Shown: piece by piece, positions 29,268-40,941 of the stretch
How positions within the stretch are numbered: position 1 is the first letter of the stretch
How the letters are laid out: every line of letters begins with the position of its first letter
Origin: Enterococcus mundtii
GTDB taxonomy: Bacteria > Bacillota > Bacilli > Lactobacillales > Enterococcaceae
NCBI RefSeq assembly: GCF_002947535.1
Contig: NZ_PUAP01000026.1
Span: 62,001 to 126,000 of the forward strand
DNA length: 64,000 bases
Reading direction: 5' to 3'
Notes under the pieces: generated by a model
The model's input: only the letters and a program-made list of their open reading frames with translations
Told to the model about the DNA's origin: nothing
Database searches by the model: none
Position numbers and translations under genes: made by a program

Positions 29268-29660
29268 TCAAGATTCGGATTCTAGAATAACGTTCGTCGT
29301 CCACATATCATTTATAGTAGAATATTCTTTATCTACGTCAATGATCAAAGTATTTCCTTTATAATAATAATTTTCTTCCCTACTTTTTTTCTTATCTATA
29401 ACATCAAATTTGATTCCTAGGGTTGGTCTCGAAAACGCCATGCTTTGATAACATTCTACTGATTCCCAATCGTAGTTGATTTCGATTTCTGAATGACTTT
29501 CTTGTTTTATATATTTAGACATTTTCTCTTCTTGTTTTTTCAAAAAAGCTATCTGTTTTTCTTTTCCCGTCGTTTCCATTATGTTTGTCAATCCTGGCAT
29601 TCCTAAAAGCACTAAGATAATAGTCAAGCTAACTACAGTAATTGTTTCCTTCTTTCTCAC
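29268..29660 (-). CDS. putative immunity protein (paralogue 4, divergent)
   Basis: A 130-aa protein with an N-terminal helix (about 7-24) and the family block TGKEKQIAFLKKQEEKMSKY, then YDWESVECYQSMAFSRPTLG. It is the most divergent of the four but keeps the DWESV..MAFS pattern of paralogue 1. It starts with GTG 29660 after AAAGGAG. No effector remnant is recognised in the 90 bp behind it. Confidence 0.72.
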   Translation of the reverse strand: MRKKETITVVSLTIILVLLGMPGLTNIMETTGKEKQIAFLKKQEEKMSKYIKQESHSEIEINYDWESVECYQSMAFSRPTLGIKFDVIDKKKSREENYYYKGNTLIIDVDKEYSTINDMWTTNVILESES

Positions 29661-29802
29661 AGTGCGTTCTCCTTTCTGCTTTTATCTTTATGTCATCTAC
29701 AGTTTAAACAATAGGTTATGTTCTGATCTCGGTTTTGTCTTCTTGACGATAGATTATGTATGCTGACTATACTGTTCTAAGCTTGTTACTCATTTACTTT
29801 TC

Positions 29803-29963
29803 AACTTATTCAAAAATCTTAATTCTAGAAGGATTTGAAATATTATCGGGATAAATATATTTCAAAACCATCAATATTTTTATCTTTTTTATCAAAAAGA
29901 TTAATATTAACAGCTATTGACTTAGGACTAAACGCCATGCCCTGTACAACTCGAACTGTTTCC
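29803..29963 (-). pseudogene. truncated copy of immunity gene 1 (3' part only)
   Basis: The sequence is nearly identical to the last part of the 27366-27743 gene, including GGATTTGAAATATTATCGGG, AACAGCTATTGACTT and CCATGCCCTGTACAACTCGA, with a few base changes and a 2-base deletion. The match breaks off sharply near 29963, in the codons for the conserved WE. There is no start, so it is a dead fragment made by duplication or recombination. Confidence 0.85.
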
Positions 29964-30396
29964 TTGGATAGGCTACACTAGAATGCCCCTCTTTCTTAAT
30001 CTTGACTCACCTATCTACTTCTTTCATATTAAGAAGTAAGTCTCTCTTTCTTTATATGTACGCAAACAATGCAAAATATTTCATTCAGGTATCAAGTTGA
30101 TCATCAATTATAGCGTTTTCAAAAACATTATAACAAATTAGAATCGACCTCTACATAAAAATCCAATTAGATAGATGATGTTACTTAATTTTGAGGTGCA
30201 ATTCTAAAGGAATAATCAACTACATAGTATTTGTATAATGGTATTTTTTGTGACTTGAATGTTCCTCACTTCATCTAGCGCTTGCTCGAGGCATTGTATA
30301 ATATAGTAAATCGAATATAGGTAGGCTATAATGAACTTGACCTTTTCTTGTGAAATTTAAAAGGTAGCTTTTCATATAAGATGGAGGTGACCTTTC
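29964..30396. other. gene-free AT-rich spacer
   Basis: I see no gene here. A TATAAT at about 30298 lies upstream of the 30397 gene but has no convincing -35. The left boundary is the abrupt end of the truncated immunity copy. Confidence 0.6.
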
Positions 30397-30804
30397 ATGA
30401 AAAACCAACTTGCTTTTAAATTTTTACCCAAGTTATGGACTTCTATTTTATATCTTGTCGTGATTGCCATTGGCTCATTCATGTATTTATCAAAGTATTG
30501 GAATGTTACGATTTTCACCTCTATCTATCCTGATTTTTATCTTCATATTTCAAACTTTTCAATTAGTTTGATTTTAGGTTTGATTCCGTATTTTTGGTTA
30601 TTGATGGGTGTAAAATTCAATTATGTAGTCATCTTTTCTTTACTCTTACTTATAGCAAACGCGCTATGTGAGACTGTCCTCGGATTCATAAACACACCTG
30701 ATCTTATTGATATGTATTTTGGCTTTGTTGGCACTGGAATTTCTTTCCTCACATTGTGGATCATTTATACATTTGGGCTTTTACCTAATAAAGAAACCAC
30801 ATAA
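30397..30804 (+). CDS. hypothetical four-helix membrane protein
   Basis: A 135-aa very hydrophobic protein with four predicted membrane helices (about 13-31, 48-70, 76-98 and 105-127). The last loop and helix read INTPDLIDMYFGFVGTGISF, reminiscent of VanZ-like or DUF2238-type proteins but not enough to name a family. The start ATG 30397 has GGAGGTGA 6 nt before it. It is the only plus-strand gene between 24.3 and 42.4 kb, next to the immunity array. Confidence 0.75.
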   Translation: MKNQLAFKFLPKLWTSILYLVVIAIGSFMYLSKYWNVTIFTSIYPDFYLHISNFSISLILGLIPYFWLLMGVKFNYVVIFSLLLLIANALCETVLGFINTPDLIDMYFGFVGTGISFLTLWIIYTFGLLPNKETT

Positions 30805-30833
30805 CTTTTTTAAAAATCATCTGACTAAAATGC

Positions 30834-30872
30834 AAAACGAGAATCGAAGCCTTAGCTGTCGATTCTCGTTTT
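30834..30872. terminator. bidirectional terminator
   Basis: Perfect 14-bp inverted repeat AAAACGAGAATCGA / TCGATTCTCGTTTT between the convergent membrane-protein gene and the DUF916 gene. It overlaps the latter's last codons. Confidence 0.8.
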
Positions 30873-31919
30873 CTTATATTTAAGATAAAGTATCACACTA
30901 GTGACGATCAACAGAGCAGAAAAAACAAGCAACAAACCGATCACCCAGTTATTGCTGCCTTGATTGACGATAATCTTGTTTGAACCACCTGTTTGTTCTA
31001 TCAATCCTTCAAGCTCTTCTTTTGTATAATTAAATTTAGTTACTTTTTCTTTGCCATCCACAGTTAGGATAAACTGATATTCCCCAAACATCAATTCTGC
31101 ATCACTAACTAACGGTAGATTTAGCTTTGTTTTAGTCATTGGAGTCAACGCAATTGTGTTCTCTTCAATCTCCCCTTCAGAAATGATCTCCCCGTTTGGA
31201 TTGATTACTTTGTATGGCCCGCTTTCCGCAAAAGTTACTGTAGGATCATTATTGGCTATAAAGTAATCAAGCCTTATCGCGTCCTGTGAGCTCACAAACT
31301 CAAACCCATCATAAGTTTGTTCTTTTTCAACCTCTAATTCATCCATCTTGAGATGAAACAGGATTACTTTCTCATAGACATGAACGATATCTACAGCATC
31401 TTCATGACTTTCTTCACTTAATGTTTGAGAGAAATTCACCCCACCTAAAACTTCTCCATCAAGTTCCTCAGTCACATTGATCAAAATTGTTATCGTTTCA
31501 CTTTGTTTCGCTTCAACTTTGATTTTCCCGTCTTCTAGTTCGCCATTGGCATTAGTTATCTTCACGTATTTACTAAAGTCATACTTTTCATCTAAAAGTT
31601 TTTCTGTATTTTCAACATAGGTGACACTTCCCATCGTTGATATAGCAACCGATGGATATACAGTAACATCTAAGTCCTTGTCCCCTATATTTGTAATCGT
31701 AGCAGTGAACTCATAGTTCTTATCAAGTTCTGGAGTAAACTGCATATAGCTATCTCTGATCTCATACTCTTTGGGTTGCACATCCACTAGGATCGATGCA
31801 GTATCTTCCTCGGACGCCTCTACTGGTTGTATGTAAAAAAAACTTCCCATTAATAAAACGAAAATAAGAGAACAGATATCAATAAATTTATATTCTTTGG
31901 TTTGACTACTTCTTTTCAT
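30852..31919 (-). CDS. DUF916/DUF3324 WxL-associated surface protein
   Basis: A protein of about 355 aa. It has a signal peptide (about 1-36, cleavage near VEASEE), an N-terminal DUF916 domain (SILVDVQPKEYEIRDSYMQF; about 45-160), a DUF3324 domain (about 175-300), one C-terminal membrane helix (about 325-345) and a YLKYKKTR tail inside. Such proteins (WxLIP) bind peptidoglycan and tether WxL-domain proteins at the surface of enterococci and listeria. ATG 31919 has the better distance to AGGAG than ATG 31922. A full WxL operon is not present nearby. Confidence 0.88.
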   Translation of the reverse strand: MKRSSQTKEYKFIDICSLIFVLLMGSFFYIQPVEASEEDTASILVDVQPKEYEIRDSYMQFTPELDKNYEFTATITNIGDKDLDVTVYPSVAISTMGSVTYVENTEKLLDEKYDFSKYVKITNANGELEDGKIKVEAKQSETITILINVTEELDGEVLGGVNFSQTLSEESHEDAVDIVHVYEKVILFHLKMDELEVEKEQTYDGFEFVSSQDAIRLDYFIANNDPTVTFAESGPYKVINPNGEIISEGEIEENTIALTPMTKTKLNLPLVSDAELMFGEYQFILTVDGKEKVTKFNYTKEELEGLIEQTGGSNKIIVNQGSNNWVIGLLLVFSALLIVTSVILYLKYKKTRIDS

Positions 31920-32119
31920 CATTGCTCCTATTCATTTATCTATCAAGTATGATACATCTCTAAATTTTTACCCTTGATCACTCTTTCTCCTCTTATCCAT
32001 TCACAATAGTATTTATCCTATTAGCATACTTTGTATTTTGACTCATCATAAAATGTTTTATCTTTTCTATGATCAAATTGAAAAAGAGTAAGTTTCCTTC
32101 GAGATTTTTTGATTATTTA

Positions 32120-33583
32120 TTACTCTAACTTTAAGATAATTCTCGCTTGAACGATCGAGTTCAAGTTGTCCCAATGATCCTTATTGTGGATGTCTCTAAA
32201 AAAAGCAAAATCTTGTGACTCGTCATGAAATAAAATACCATCAGACACAAGAATATCGGCATCAGTAAAGTCAGAAGTAAAATGGATGATTTTTTTGTTG
32301 AATATCGTCAGTAATTTACTTTGAATAACTGGTACATATTCAGGGTGATGCAACATCGATATAGCAATAGTCACTCTTTCATTGTTTTGGATAGGCAAAT
32401 AATACGAAAGGATATGTGCTAACTTGTTCGCAAATATTTGTCTATCACCAACTTGAAAATTCCTGTTTTTGACTATTTCCAATAGTAGCTGCTTCACTTC
32501 ATGGATTCTACTATTGGGACTATTTTGATTAGCCACTCCCTTTAAATTCTCGAAATAAATATTTTTGTATGCCCAACTATTGATGACACTTTCATATAAA
32601 ATCACATGTTCCACATCGGAATTTATCTTATATTTTTCTGATAATGTTTCGACGACATTCATAGAAAAATCAACAATTTCATTATGCCTATGCTCTTTGA
32701 ATTTTTTGCCTAAGACTATCTTATCCTGCCTACTTGTCGTTTCAGGGATGAGAAGTTGTCTACAAAAATAAAAGAATGCAACTTCTTTTTCTCTATCTTC
32801 CATGTTTCGCGTTGGTATCAACTTTGTTAGCGAGTCCTCTTCATACAGTTCTTTCATATCAGCGAATAGTTCTATCGCTGTTTTGTCCAAATCTTGTATG
32901 ATATACCCACGTGACACAGCATTTTCAAGTATCGAGAATAGAATGTCATGCTTTGCTTTTGTCGTCTTCAACCTCTCGTAGTGTCCACCTACTAGGTCAA
33001 TATTCACTCTTGTTTGGCTATCTGCGAAAATATTATAGGCCATGATTTGTACCAAGTAATGGTACGTTCTGATAGACATCTCATTGCCTTCCAGAGAAAT
33101 TGATTCAAAATTACTATTGATAGTTATTGGTATTTTTTGATAATGAAAGATATCTTTCAGCCGGTTGATCAATTTATAGCTATAAGACTTACTAAACATC
33201 AACTTTTCAGAAATATCGACTACACGAGTTTTTCGGTGTTTCAAAAGGTAGAGCAATAATTGAAAATAGGGTGATTCATTAAAGAACTTTTTCTTCAAAT
33301 TAACAAATACTTGAAGCAGCAGTTCTTGATTAAAGCCTTCGATTAAACCAATCGTCCCCTTTTCTAGCAAAAAGAAAGATGAAAATGTGAAATTCAATTG
33401 TTCGAAGTTTTCTTCGAGTTCAAGCAGTAGTATTTTCGTTTGATACATCGTTAAGTTTAATCGCTCACTTAATTTATTCAATGACAAATATTTTTCTGTT
33501 ACTAAAACTGTAAATAACTTTAACATTTCGTTTTGCTTTTTTGTTAAGTAACGGCTACTAAATGTATCCATTATATATTCCAT
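32120..33583 (-). CDS. Mga-like helix-turn-helix transcriptional regulator
   Basis: A 487-aa protein. Two N-terminal winged-helix regions can be seen: KYLSLNKLSERLNLTMYQTK (about 31-50) and RKTRVVDISEKLMFSKSYSY (about 117-136), followed by a PRD-like middle part and a C-terminal IIB-like region (VTIAISMLHHPEYVPVIQSK). This is the layout of Mga/AtxA-type regulators, which often lie next to WxL surface genes in enterococci. It probably controls the DUF916 gene and/or the secreted protein at 34099. Any phosphorylation control is unproven. Confidence 0.85.
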   Translation of the reverse strand: MEYIMDTFSSRYLTKKQNEMLKLFTVLVTEKYLSLNKLSERLNLTMYQTKILLLELEENFEQLNFTFSSFFLLEKGTIGLIEGFNQELLLQVFVNLKKKFFNESPYFQLLLYLLKHRKTRVVDISEKLMFSKSYSYKLINRLKDIFHYQKIPITINSNFESISLEGNEMSIRTYHYLVQIMAYNIFADSQTRVNIDLVGGHYERLKTTKAKHDILFSILENAVSRGYIIQDLDKTAIELFADMKELYEEDSLTKLIPTRNMEDREKEVAFFYFCRQLLIPETTSRQDKIVLGKKFKEHRHNEIVDFSMNVVETLSEKYKINSDVEHVILYESVINSWAYKNIYFENLKGVANQNSPNSRIHEVKQLLLEIVKNRNFQVGDRQIFANKLAHILSYYLPIQNNERVTIAISMLHHPEYVPVIQSKLLTIFNKKIIHFTSDFTDADILVSDGILFHDESQDFAFFRDIHNKDHWDNLNSIVQARIILKLE

Positions 33584-34098
33584 TTCTTCTACCAGCCTTT
33601 ATTTTAGAGGATTCTAGACTAAGAAGAATTCATTTAGTCAGAATGTTTCATTTTTTATTTTCAGTGAACGATACCGATGACAACTAGATAAACTTGCATT
33701 GAGGTTGTTCTTGTCTGTCATAGACATTTTTGACTTTATTGCTGAGGCAGTGAATCTTTGATCATGTATTCCTATCCTTTTCTACTAGATCCTTATCTAA
33801 TAAATTTCTGTTGAATAAAATTCCGTACATTTACGTTACTGATCATAAAATATTAAGCTTGAATAAAAACTTACGGCTACACGAAAGAACAAAAGAAGGA
33901 ACACTGATCAGGCAATCAACAAGAGTAGTTTTCATTGATTGAATCAGCATTTCTTCTTTGAATATTCTATAGGACAGACGGATAGATCTACGTATTCTAT
34001 ATTATGATCCATCATATTCTGTCAGTCTTCGCACACTTAACTCTTCTTATCTGGCAATCCTTTCACAACTGAAAATAACTATTTTTTAGTCGGGAGTA
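33584..34098. other. spacer with one large hairpin
   Basis: No gene seen. At 33890-33960 AAAAGAAGGAACACTGATC and GAATCAGCATTTCTTCTTT form an imperfect long stem with an inner CAATCAA / TTGATTG. It may terminate transcription of the 34099 gene. Confidence 0.55.
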
Positions 34099-34593
34099 TT
34101 ATCCCCAAGGATTATTTACTTCTTGTGCTGTCAAGATGATTTTGGCGCTATCATCTCTGTTTGATCTCCATACGTAATCATTTGCATCTAAAATGACATC
34201 GAAATCTTTTTCGATCTGTACCGAACTCATTCGCATTACCTGTTGTGCTTGAAGATGTGGGTTTGAAGGTTGTATGTCTAGCCCATTTCCATATTGGTCA
34301 AGTTTTGCAAAAATATTCACAAAAACATCTTCTGATTTTGTATTATTTACTGTAGCTGTTGCCTTCAAGACCTTCGTTTGTTTACGCAGATCTGAATTTA
34401 AATCAAAATCAGATAATTTGAAATCGACTTTGTTCGTTGTTCCTTCATTGAAAGTGATATCTAGTTTTCCATCTTGGACTTCAATCGGAATTTGCTTTTC
34501 ACTGGTTACTTCGGATGCATTTACTAAGAGTGGGTTACTACCTACTAACAACAAAGTTGATAGTAGAACAGTTGTGGATATATTTTTTTTCAT
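34099..34593 (-). CDS. small secreted protein, possibly WxL-related
   Basis: A 164-aa protein with a clear signal peptide (LSTLLLVGSNPLLVNASEV, cleavage near residue 27) and a beta-rich mature part with TATVNNTKSEDVFVNIFAKL. It ends DSAKIILTAQEVNNPWG. No LPxTG, lipobox or GW repeat is present. The size, signal and neighbouring DUF916 and Mga-like genes suggest a cell-surface protein related to WxL proteins, but a true W-x-L motif is not seen, so the family is left open. Confidence 0.7.
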   Translation of the reverse strand: MKKNISTTVLLSTLLLVGSNPLLVNASEVTSEKQIPIEVQDGKLDITFNEGTTNKVDFKLSDFDLNSDLRKQTKVLKATATVNNTKSEDVFVNIFAKLDQYGNGLDIQPSNPHLQAQQVMRMSSVQIEKDFDVILDANDYVWRSNRDDSAKIILTAQEVNNPWG

Positions 34594-35115
34594 TGTTTGG
34601 ATAGCCTCCGGAATTTAATATTTTTTTCACAAAATCAGTTTACATTAAATTCCCTCGGAGAGTTTATCCGAACATTCAATCCTTTTTATAAAAACAGGAT
34701 AATCCTTCACTTGTTTCTTTGTTACATGACAGAAAATCAATTAGTTTCTTGCTGATTTGATGTCTATATTTCAAAAAAATGACTCGTCTATAGTGGAATA
34801 GGATAATTCACATGTTTTTCTTAGTTTAAAACATGTGATGATGACGTCAATAATAACTGGCGCATTGGTTAAGGAAGTAAGAAAAGCAGATGTTGAGGAA
34901 AAAATATTGAAGAATTGTTCGTCGTTTATAATATCAGTAGACTATAACACAGTAGAAAACAAAAAGAAAGGACATATATTTATCGACTTTCGTTTTACAT
35001 AAATGTTCAATTTTACCTATGAATGCAGGGTTCACATCAGTCAAAATTAAAAGTGAAGCCTTCAGACCTCTCTTTATCAAATGTGAAAATGATTTTGAAT
35101 TTATTTTTCTATGCC
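34594..35115. other. gene-free spacer upstream of the secreted-protein gene
   Basis: No supportable gene. Short frames on both strands (for example a 54-codon plus-strand frame at about 34839-35003) lack a ribosome site or recognisable motif. The spacer separates the accessory region from the glycolytic block. Confidence 0.5.
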
Positions 35116-35160
35116 TAAAAAATACCCCTCTCATGTCATTGACATAAGAAGGGCATTTTT
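35116..35160. terminator. terminator after eno
   Basis: AATACCCCTCTCATGTC and GACATAAGAAGGGCATT pair with a 3-nt loop, followed on the minus strand by TTTTTT. It lies 13 bp after the eno stop. Confidence 0.85.
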
Positions 35161-35172
35161 ACATTCATTTGA

Positions 35173-36516
<1,344 letters not shown>

Positions 36517-36587
36517 TCATATACGATTTTAGTTAATTTTGTGTCTTTGTGCAAACATTTCTTGCATTTTTCACAAATTTTCAATAA

Positions 36588-37358
<771 letters not shown>

Positions 37359-37437
37359 TCAGAATGAAAGAGGACCACAGATTTTAGCTATCTGAAGGTT
37401 ATCCTCTCACCATTTTATTTATTCGTTGATTTTATGC

Positions 37438-38628
37438 TTATTTGTCGTTGATTGCAGCTAGTCCAGGTAATTCTTTCCCTTCAAGCAACTCTAAGCTTGC
37501 ACCGCCACCTGTTGAGATGTGAGTGAATTTGTCTGCAAAACCTAATTGTTCCGCAGCAGCTGCAGAGTCACCGCCACCGATGATCGTTGTAGCATCTTCA
37601 AGGTTAGCGATTGCTTCACAAACACCGATCGTACCTTTAGCGAAGTTACTCATTTCGAATACGCCCATTGGTCCGTTCCATACAACTGTTTTCGCACCTT
37701 GCAATGTATCAGCAAATAGTTTAACTGATGCAGGGCCGATGTCTAATGCCATCAAACCTTCAGGAATATCTCCTTCGATCACTTGTGTTTCTACATCATT
37801 TGAAAATTCAGGGGCACAAACGTTGTCGATTGGTAAAACTAATTTGTCGCCAGCTTTTTCGATCAATTCTTTTGCTAAAGCTACTTTATCTGCTTCAACT
37901 AAAGAGTTACCGATCTTGATGCCTTTTGCTTCGTAGAATGTATAAGTCATTCCGCCGCCGATCAAGATTTTGTCTGCTTTAGGAATCAAGTTTTCGATGA
38001 CGCCGATTTTGTCTGAAACTTTCGCTCCACCTAAGATCGCGATCATCGGACGTTTTGGTTCTTCAACAGCTTCACCGATGAATTTGATTTCTTTATCCAT
38101 CAAGAATCCAGCAACTGTTGGGATACCTGTTGAAGCGATCCCTACGTTTGAAGCATGCGCACGGTGAGCCGTACCAAATGCATCATTGACGAATACATCG
38201 CCTAAAGAAGCCCAGTATTTACCTAGGTCAGCATCATTTTTGCTTTCTTTTTTACCGTCGATGTCTTCAAAACGAGTGTTTTCAAAAACAACTACGTCTC
38301 CGTCTTTCATGTCAGCGATTGCTGTTTCTAATTCTGAACCACGAGTTTCAGGAACGAAAGTTACTTCTTTACCTAGCAATTCGCCTAAACGTTTTGCAAC
38401 TGGTGCCAAAGATTTTCCTTCTTTGTCTTCTTCTGTTTTCACACGTCCAAGGTGAGAGAAAAGAATCGCTTTTCCGCCTTGCTCCAACACATAATTGATT
38501 GTTGGTAACGCAGCTTTGATACGTGTATCATCAGTGATGACGCCGTCTTTCAAAGGAACGTTGAAGTCAACACGGACAAGGACTTTTTTATCTTTTAAAT
38601 CAATATCTTTGACTGTTTTCTTAGCCAT
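37438..38628 (-). CDS. pgk: phosphoglycerate kinase
   Basis: A 396-aa two-domain kinase making ATP from 1,3-bisphosphoglycerate. Visible are [14 protein letters not shown], the SHLGR block, the hinge and nucleotide site ([11 protein letters not shown]), and [13 protein letters not shown] / [13 protein letters not shown] near the end. It is separated from gap by a terminator-like hairpin, which may make pgk levels lower than gap. Confidence 0.98.
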   Translation of the reverse strand: MAKKTVKDIDLKDKKVLVRVDFNVPLKDGVITDDTRIKAALPTINYVLEQGGKAILFSHLGRVKTEEDKEGKSLAPVAKRLGELLGKEVTFVPETRGSELETAIADMKDGDVVVFENTRFEDIDGKKESKNDADLGKYWASLGDVFVNDAFGTAHRAHASNVGIASTGIPTVAGFLMDKEIKFIGEAVEEPKRPMIAILGGAKVSDKIGVIENLIPKADKILIGGGMTYTFYEAKGIKIGNSLVEADKVALAKELIEKAGDKLVLPIDNVCAPEFSNDVETQVIEGDIPEGLMALDIGPASVKLFADTLQGAKTVVWNGPMGVFEMSNFAKGTIGVCEAIANLEDATTIIGGGDSAAAAEQLGFADKFTHISTGGGASLELLEGKELPGLAAINDK

Positions 38629-38656
38629 TTGATTTCCTCCTAAATAAACATCTTAT

Positions 38657-38694
38657 CAAAAAAAGCGGAGAAGCGCGATTGCTTCCCCGCTTTT
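38657..38694 (-). terminator. terminator-like hairpin between gap and pgk
   Basis: AAAAGCGGGGAAGC / GCTTCTCCGCTTTT on the minus strand with a T-run. It may partly end gap transcripts or stabilise the processed gap mRNA. Confidence 0.8.
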
Positions 38695-38733
38695 AAGTGT
38701 ACATGGATATAGGTTACACTTGTACGATTTATC

Positions 38734-39735
38734 TTATAAGTTAGCGAAGTATTCTAAAGTACGTACTAATTGTGCAGTGTATGACATTTCGTTGTCGTAC
38801 CAAGCAACAGTTTTAACTAATTGTTTGTCGCCAACAGTCATTACTTTTGTTTGAGTAGCATCAAATAATGAACCGTAAGTCATACCAACGATATCTGAAG
38901 AAACGATTTCGTCTGTGTTGTAACCGTAAGATTCGTTAGCTGCTTCTTCCATTGCTGCATTTACTTCATCAACTGTTACGTTTTTATCAAGAACTGTAAC
39001 TAATTCTGTTAATGAACCAGTTGCGATTGGTACACGTTGAGCAGCTCCGTCTAATTTACCGTTCAATTCAGGGATTACTAAACCGATTGCTTTAGCAGCA
39101 CCTGTTGAGTTAGGAACGATGTTTGCAGCAGCAGCGCGTGCACGGCGGAAGTCACCTTTAGGATGAGGTCCGTCAAGAGTCATTTGGTCACCTGTGTAAG
39201 CGTGGATAGTTGTCATTAATCCTTCAACAACACCAAATTTGTCGTTCAATGTTTTAGCCATAGGAGCTAAACAGTTAGTTGTACATGAAGCACCAGAGAT
39301 AACTGTTTCTTTACCAGTTAATGTTTCATGGTTTGTGTTGTAAACGATTGTTGGTACATCGTCTCCACCAGGAGCTGAGATAACAACACGTTTAGCACCA
39401 GCTGTTAAATGTTTTTCAGCAGCTGATTTTGAAGTGAAGAAACCAGTACATTCTAGAACGATGTCTACGCCTAGTTCGCCCCAAGGTAATTCTTCAGGGT
39501 TACGGTTAGCTAATACTTTAACTTCTTTTCCGTTTACGTTGAATGAACCTTCGTGAACTTCAACTGTTCCGTTGAAACGTCCTTGAGTTGTATCGTATTT
39601 TAACAAGTGTGCCAACATTTTAGCATCTGTCAAATCGTTGATTGCTACTACTTCGATTCCATCTACATCTTGGATACGACGGAACGCTAGACGTCCAATA
39701 CGTCCAAAACCATTAATACCTACTTTAACTGTCAT
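38734..39735 (-). CDS. gap: glyceraldehyde-3-phosphate dehydrogenase
   Basis: A 333-aa NAD-dependent enzyme. The nucleotide fold [13 protein letters not shown], catalytic Cys151 in [15 protein letters not shown] and [11 protein letters not shown] near the end are present. It lies 40 bp after cggR, the usual arrangement of central glycolytic gene operons in Firmicutes. Confidence 0.98.
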   Translation of the reverse strand: MTVKVGINGFGRIGRLAFRRIQDVDGIEVVAINDLTDAKMLAHLLKYDTTQGRFNGTVEVHEGSFNVNGKEVKVLANRNPEELPWGELGVDIVLECTGFFTSKSAAEKHLTAGAKRVVISAPGGDDVPTIVYNTNHETLTGKETVISGASCTTNCLAPMAKTLNDKFGVVEGLMTTIHAYTGDQMTLDGPHPKGDFRRARAAAANIVPNSTGAAKAIGLVIPELNGKLDGAAQRVPIATGSLTELVTVLDKNVTVDEVNAAMEEAANESYGYNTDEIVSSDIVGMTYGSLFDATQTKVMTVGDKQLVKTVAWYDNEMSYTAQLVRTLEYFANL

Positions 39736-39775
39736 TTAAGATTTCCTCCTTATGAAAATCAAAAAAATATTTATT

Positions 39776-40813
39776 TTAAAGGGATACCCCTTTTAAAATC
39801 TCATTAGCAGCGGCTTCATCTGTGATGAGCCACGTTTGTTTTGGTGCATTATTCATATACGCTCGAATTGCTTTGGCTTTGGCTTTCCCTCCTGCAACTG
39901 CAAGAATGATAGGGACCTTAGCTAAGTCTTTTAATTCGATGCCGATTCGTGGGACTTTATAAACGACTTCTCCTTTTTCATTGAAGAAATAGCCAAAAGA
40001 TTCCGCAACGGCATTGGCTTGTTTCAACATCAGCAACTCTTCTTCATTCATCTTTCGTCGCGCTGCCATATGCAACGCCCGTCCAATACTATGAATAACA
40101 CAATTCGCCTGACTTATCAAGTTTAAAACTTCTTGTATAGACGGCTCATTGAGTAATGAATTGTAAGTAGCCAAGCTTAATTGTTCCGGCACATATAATG
40201 CTCGGTGTTTTCCATTTGCCTTTGTAGCCATTCTAGCACTGACTGAGTTCGCTTGTACAGTAATCGCCTCGCCGATCCCACCTCTGGCAGGAACAAACAA
40301 ATTGTGGCGCTTGCTATTTTCTAAGCTAGTCAGTTGCTCTGCAACGATCGCCATCGTCGTTCCTCCCATGACTGGGATAATATTATCGCCTTCCGGAAGT
40401 AGTAGATTCAGTGACTCGTCCAAGGCTTCGCCAAAAGCATCTGCTACTTTTGGTTGTTGTTCACTGTTTCCAGAAACAACGATACAGCGCTGGTTCCCAA
40501 AATACTCAGATAGTTTCATTTCGATCTGATGCATTCCTAAAAGTTGGTCCATAAAGCTTTCAAGGCTTTGATAGACTTCTTCTCCTTTTTTCGTCAGCGT
40601 CATACCACTTTTAGAGGCGTTGATCAGTTCAAGTTGTTTGAGCAGATCCGTTTCTGTTCGTAAAACACGTTCGGTCATGCCCATGCTTTCCGATAAACTA
40701 CGACGACCAATTGGCTGCATCCAGTAAATATTGCGCAAAATCTTATAGCGTTCTTGCAAAACATCCATGATGTCTGGCGCAACAGCTTCAATCAGTTTCA
40801 ATTCATCTAACAT
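39776..40813 (-). CDS. cggR: central glycolytic genes regulator CggR
   Basis: A 345-aa SorC-family repressor. The N-terminal winged helix (RRSLSESMGMTERVLRTETDLL, about 36-57) is followed by a sugar-phosphate-binding domain (ISGN-type: VVSGNSEQQPKV, VMGGTTMAIVAEQL). In Bacillus, fructose-1,6-bisphosphate relieves its repression of gap-pgk-tpi-pgm-eno. ATG 40813 is chosen after AAGGAG; the frame extending to 40867 runs through the operator. Good evidence for autoregulation is the matching operator just upstream. Confidence 0.95.
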   Translation of the reverse strand: MLDELKLIEAVAPDIMDVLQERYKILRNIYWMQPIGRRSLSESMGMTERVLRTETDLLKQLELINASKSGMTLTKKGEEVYQSLESFMDQLLGMHQIEMKLSEYFGNQRCIVVSGNSEQQPKVADAFGEALDESLNLLLPEGDNIIPVMGGTTMAIVAEQLTSLENSKRHNLFVPARGGIGEAITVQANSVSARMATKANGKHRALYVPEQLSLATYNSLLNEPSIQEVLNLISQANCVIHSIGRALHMAARRKMNEEELLMLKQANAVAESFGYFFNEKGEVVYKVPRIGIELKDLAKVPIILAVAGGKAKAKAIRAYMNNAPKQTWLITDEAAANEILKGVSL

Positions 40814-40829
40814 AGCGATCTCCTTAGTA

Positions 40830-40865
40830 GGACATTTTTCGTCCAATGTAGACTCAAAACGACCC
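40830..40865 (-). promoter_or_regulatory. CggR operator
   Basis: On the minus strand two half-site pairs can be read: GGGTCGTTTTGAGTC and TGGACGAAAAATGTCC, separated by 5 bp. They match the Bacillus CggR operator as I remember it (GGGACGTTTTGTGTC, 5 bp, GGGACATATAATGTCC). It lies about 70 bp after the promoter, so CggR would act as a roadblock. Confidence 0.75.
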
Positions 40866-40941
40866 ATGTGATCTAAAAAAATAAATCGGACTTTCCAACT
40901 TGCACGCTTTCTTATAGGAAAATCTCAACCTCACATGACAT

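Noticed and set aside
25134-34593. The whole accessory region as a prophage or integrated element
   Set aside because: No integrase, transposase, phage structural gene or flanking direct repeat could be found; it looks like a chromosomal variable region.
34839-35003. A 54-codon plus-strand frame starting MMTSIITGALVKEVR
   Set aside because: No Shine-Dalgarno sequence or good promoter and no family similarity; kept out of the gene list, though a decayed gene piece is possible.
34934-35134. A 66-codon minus-strand frame in the spacer before eno
   Set aside because: No ribosome site, no recognisable motif, and its start overlaps the eno terminator hairpin.
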